This document shows positions 61,201-64,000 of a DNA stretch of 64,000 nucleotides, piece by piece; the first letter of the stretch is position 1; every line of letters starts with the position of its first letter. This DNA comes from Dioscorea cayenensis subsp. rotundata. Taxonomy: Eukaryota; Streptophyta; Magnoliopsida; Dioscoreales; Dioscoreaceae. The position numbers and the translations under genes were made by a program. A model generated the notes under the pieces. That model saw nothing but the letters and a program-made list of their open reading frames with translations. It made no database searches and was not told the origin of the DNA. The stretch is taken from contig NC_052474.1 in the NCBI RefSeq assembly GCF_009730915.1, positions 21,797,501-21,861,500 on the forward strand. The letters are read 5' to 3'.

Positions 61201-64000
61201 CCAATTACAGTGTGCCAATATGAGTTGATACTTTCTGTTACTATTATCCTTTGTCAAAGAAAATTGATGCATGAATTTGAAACTTGATAATCTGGAATCA
61301 TTTTGTCTCCTTTGGTTGTTCTTTCTTTCTTTTTTCCTTGTGATGCTCCTACTGATAATTGTTGATTAGGTTGTTCGACATGATAGTGTGGAGCAACTAT
61401 TACTTCTTGGTCGAATGTTGCAAGGAACCATGAAATCTCCTTCTCATTTTTCTCATCATCCTGCTGCTACTGGTACTTTCTTCACGGTGATGCTCCTTGG
61501 TCTGAAGTTCTGCTCATGTCACTCCCAGATTAATCTGCAGAATTGTAAAATGGGACTTCAGTTATTAGAGGATCGAGTTTATCGGTAATTTATCCCCTTT
61601 CTTTAATTGTGCTTGTGCTAAGATTATTTATATGTATAATATTTATGGAAAACTAGTATACATCAATTGTTTAGCGTGGGGGTGAATTGTCATTATGTGC
61701 TTTTCTAAGAAAAAAAATTTGCGGAGGGTGGTGGCTGGGTGGGTATGGTTTTTGGGGGTAAAACGGGTGGGTACCTGCGGGTTATTATAGTTATATATAT
61801 ATATATATATATTACACATAAAAGACAAAATTTAGTTCCATTTTAAAATTTGATAAGTTAATGATTAGGGAGGGTTTTTTTTTTGCATGCACTCCCTTGT
61901 AATAATGGGTTACTCAGAAAAAAACTGCAAAACTTAATTAGTTACTAATTACATATTTTTTACATGGATACGTAAATAATTACATACTTGAGTAAAAGAA
62001 AACATATTCAGTGGTGATTAGAAAGAGATTTGCATGTTATATATTCATTAATACCTAATTCAAATTTCAAAAGAAGTTTTTCATGTATACCATTACAAGA
62101 CTTAAACATTACAATTTTGAGATAAGCTTATTTATAAATAAGCCCATAAAAATTAGCTTACAAAAAGCAAAGAAGATCATAATCACAAATACCCACGAGT
62201 GATCAGCATTCCTGCAGGCAGGTACAGGTAAGAGATTTATATGCCAGTAAAATTGATGGCTAAGTTCTACCCTACCCACGGATAGATGTACTGTAGACCA
62301 GGTCTCCATAATTTGGAGAAAATTTAACCATTTATTAAATATGTGAACTATTCAGTTATGACGATATACTGGTGAATTTAAGGCATGCAGTTCATCTAGC
62401 TGTTGCATGCTGATGATCTATGTATGTTGCTATCAAATTTAACTTGGGTGAGCCAACCTGTCTGGACTTCTTAGCTTTAGAATTATATGTATATATTTAA
62501 AAAAAAAAAAATCAAATGCTTCAACTGTATTATGGATTTTTTAAAAGTAAAAGTCGATTACTAAGCCCTTAAAATTTCCTGTTTTCTTAAATTGTGAATG
62601 CTTACACCAAATCTCATGGTTGTTGCATATTTGTTCCTCATCCGTTGCAGTACTATATGATTTCAGACTAAACTCTAAATCTTCTATGCCAGCTATGCAG
62701 TTTGCTGTATGACAATATTGCTACTGCTGTTTTAAGTTTTAAATGATTATATAAATATCAAATGCATTTTTTCATATCTGGCTAATGTTGCACTTCAATT
62801 ATACTATAATGAAAGTACTAAGAATTTTAATTTTTTTTTCCTTCTTGTTTTTGTTTCAGGGCTGCTTTGGGATGGTTTGCTTATGAACCAGAGTGGTATG
62901 AGGCAAATAATAAATCTTTTGCCCAAAGTGAGGCCCATTCTGTTTCACTTTTTGTCCATCATCTGGTTAATGAACGAGTGGACATTGTGTCAACAGATTT
63001 ATCTTCTAAAGGAAGAGGATTTGAAGCTGAATCAAATACCATGGTTGGTAGATTTAAAACTAATTTAAGCCTTCAGGTCAAGTTATATTTGGAATGTTCA
63101 ACAAATGTTTTTCAGCTTATTGATTTTTGTGCAGACTGAACTTTGCCATCCAGTTTGGGGTCGTATGGATAACTATTCTTTAGGGAGAGAAAAGCGAAAA
63201 CAATTGCTTATAATGCTATGCCAACATGAGGCTGACAGGCTTGAAGTCTGGTCACAGCCTTTGAATATGAAGTATGGTTTTTGCCATGCTTATATTTTTG
63301 TTTGTTTATCTTTTGTATTTCTGTTTATTGCTGAATCTTACTTGGATTATCACCATATAATGCCTTTATTTGTTACTTTTCAGAGAGAACACATCTTCAC
63401 GTTCTAAAATTAGCTCAGACAAATGGGTTGAACATGCCCGGACTGCATTTACTGTGGATCCTCGAATTGCTATTTCCCTAACATCACGATTTCCCACCAA
63501 CTCATCTATAATAGCTGAAGTAACACAATTAGTTCAAGTATGTTTCTCTCCTCTGATCCATTGATGTGCCTGAGTTTCATGTTCTCACGAAAGTTTCAGT
63601 TTCATTGATTGCCTCGCTTTTGCAAATATTTGCAAGTGATTGAAAAGTTCATTAATACGGTTTTTTTAATAAAGTTTCTACACCTTATTCAGCCATTAGA
63701 AAGAGTCTAAGTTAAAGCTAAAATGAAGAAAAGAGGATATGAAAATCATGCGCAACTTCAATTAGTAGCTCATATGCATGTTTATGTCATTGCATACAGC
63801 CATTGATGTTTTTTGTATTGTTGTTTTATATTTTTTGGTTGAAGTTTTGAAGTTTCTTTACCATTTTTTGGACCATTGATTACTCAATCTGGGAATACAT
63901 TAATCAATGATGTACATTAAGAAGTTAAATGCTCTACCATATAGCTTTTTTTTTTTAATTACATGTATATATATTGATGAGTCAAAAGTGAATTCATCTT
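49233..64000 (+). CDS. PI4KA1: Phosphatidylinositol 4-kinase alpha (5' part; runs off the right edge)
   Basis: Seventeen exons are visible: 49233-50132, 50228-50569, 53257-53418, 55021-55191, 55344-55502, 55592-55719, 56061-56367, 56977-57145, 57343-57551, 58716-58874, 58959-59141, 59490-60011, 60148-60507, 61370-61584, 62860-63076, 63135-63271 and 63384-63537. They encode about 1498 aa in frame; the last junction (CAA|GTATGT) leaves phase 0. The start MEALTELCD and blocks such as GPYMWNNQW, NALHNPGSRRGSGNEK, NHAGEIAGMRRLYD and STPDAMETGIFIWTW match plant PI4K-alpha1. This helical-repeat scaffold binds the EFR3/TTC7/HYC partners that hold the kinase at the plasma membrane, where it makes PI4P. 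The PIK helical and catalytic domains, roughly 500-550 aa, must lie beyond the edge. Exon 1 is GC-rich, later exons AT-rich. Intron 2 (2.7 kb) and intron 3 (1.6 kb) are the largest. Confidence 0.95.
50570..53256 (+). other. Intron 2 of PI4K-alpha
   Basis: A 2.7 kb intron from CGG|GTACAC to GATGCAG|GCTGAT. AT-rich, with no recognisable coding segment or clear mobile element. Confidence 0.75.
53494..54690. mobile_element. Probable repeat insertion in PI4K-alpha intron 3
   Basis: Begins near TGTTGCACAACCGCAAGCGC; the phrase AAAGTATCGATCCCACGAGG recalls sequences that recur in plant repeats, often near LTR-element ends. The whole stretch is less AT-rich than the surrounding intron. The right border, strand and class are not determined. 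The minus-strand open frame at 54316-54678 shows no recognisable domain. Confidence 0.35.
61725..61790 (+). other. G-rich tract in PI4K-alpha intron 14
   Basis: Several G runs (GGAGGG, CTGGGTGGG, TTGGGGGT, CGGGTGGG, GCGGG) within about 60 bp on the transcribed-sense strand, followed by (TA)n. It could fold as a quadruplex, or be a relic of a GC-rich repeat like that in the RABA5 intron. Confidence 0.5.

Overview
The window is nuclear DNA of a flowering plant. It has spliced genes with GT-AG introns, AT-rich introns and intergenic DNA, many (TA)n arrays, MITEs, SINE-like retroposons and a decayed Ty1/copia element. First exons are strongly GC-rich (1-590, 31600-32410, 49230-50130) while later exons are AT-rich, a 5' GC gradient that fits a monocot, perhaps a non-grass one such as yam or a palm. 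The species is a guess.

Layout. 35-4427 (+): CCT-domain protein of the CIA2-like type; its N-terminus may lie off the left edge. 7139-7876 (+): AIR12-like secreted DOMON protein. 10398-12816 (-): RABA5-type Rab GTPase, two exons. 17356-18835 (+): BAHD acyltransferase, two exons. 21729-32408 (-): WD40/inositol polyphosphate 5-phosphatase of the FRA3 type, 11 exons, 1121 aa. 36216-46010 (-): fimbrin, 14 exons, 661 aa. 49233 to the right edge (+): phosphatidylinositol 4-kinase alpha, 17 exons and about 1498 aa visible; the kinase domain lies beyond the edge. I rebuilt exon borders by hand from splice sites and reading phase; every junction given keeps frame.

Gene-poor stretches (4.4-7.1, 7.9-10.4, 12.8-17.3, 18.8-21.7, 32.4-36.2 and 46.0-49.2 kb) hold repeats. 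The most notable are a cluster of hairpin-ended elements sitting in (TA)n at 15.28-16.31 kb with a diverged relative at 35.5-35.86 kb, several SINE-like retroposons (three with target-site duplications), a MITE forming the region just upstream of the AIR12-like gene, and a frameshifted copia element in a fimbrin intron.

Four of the seven genes act at the membrane/cytoskeleton interface: PI4K-alpha makes PI4P, the FRA3-type enzyme removes 5-phosphates from inositides such as PI(4,5)P2, RABA5 marks post-Golgi/endosomal membranes, and fimbrin bundles actin. This looks like chance linkage unless synteny shows otherwise. I found no clearly new gene system; the best candidates for undescribed biology are the mobile elements.
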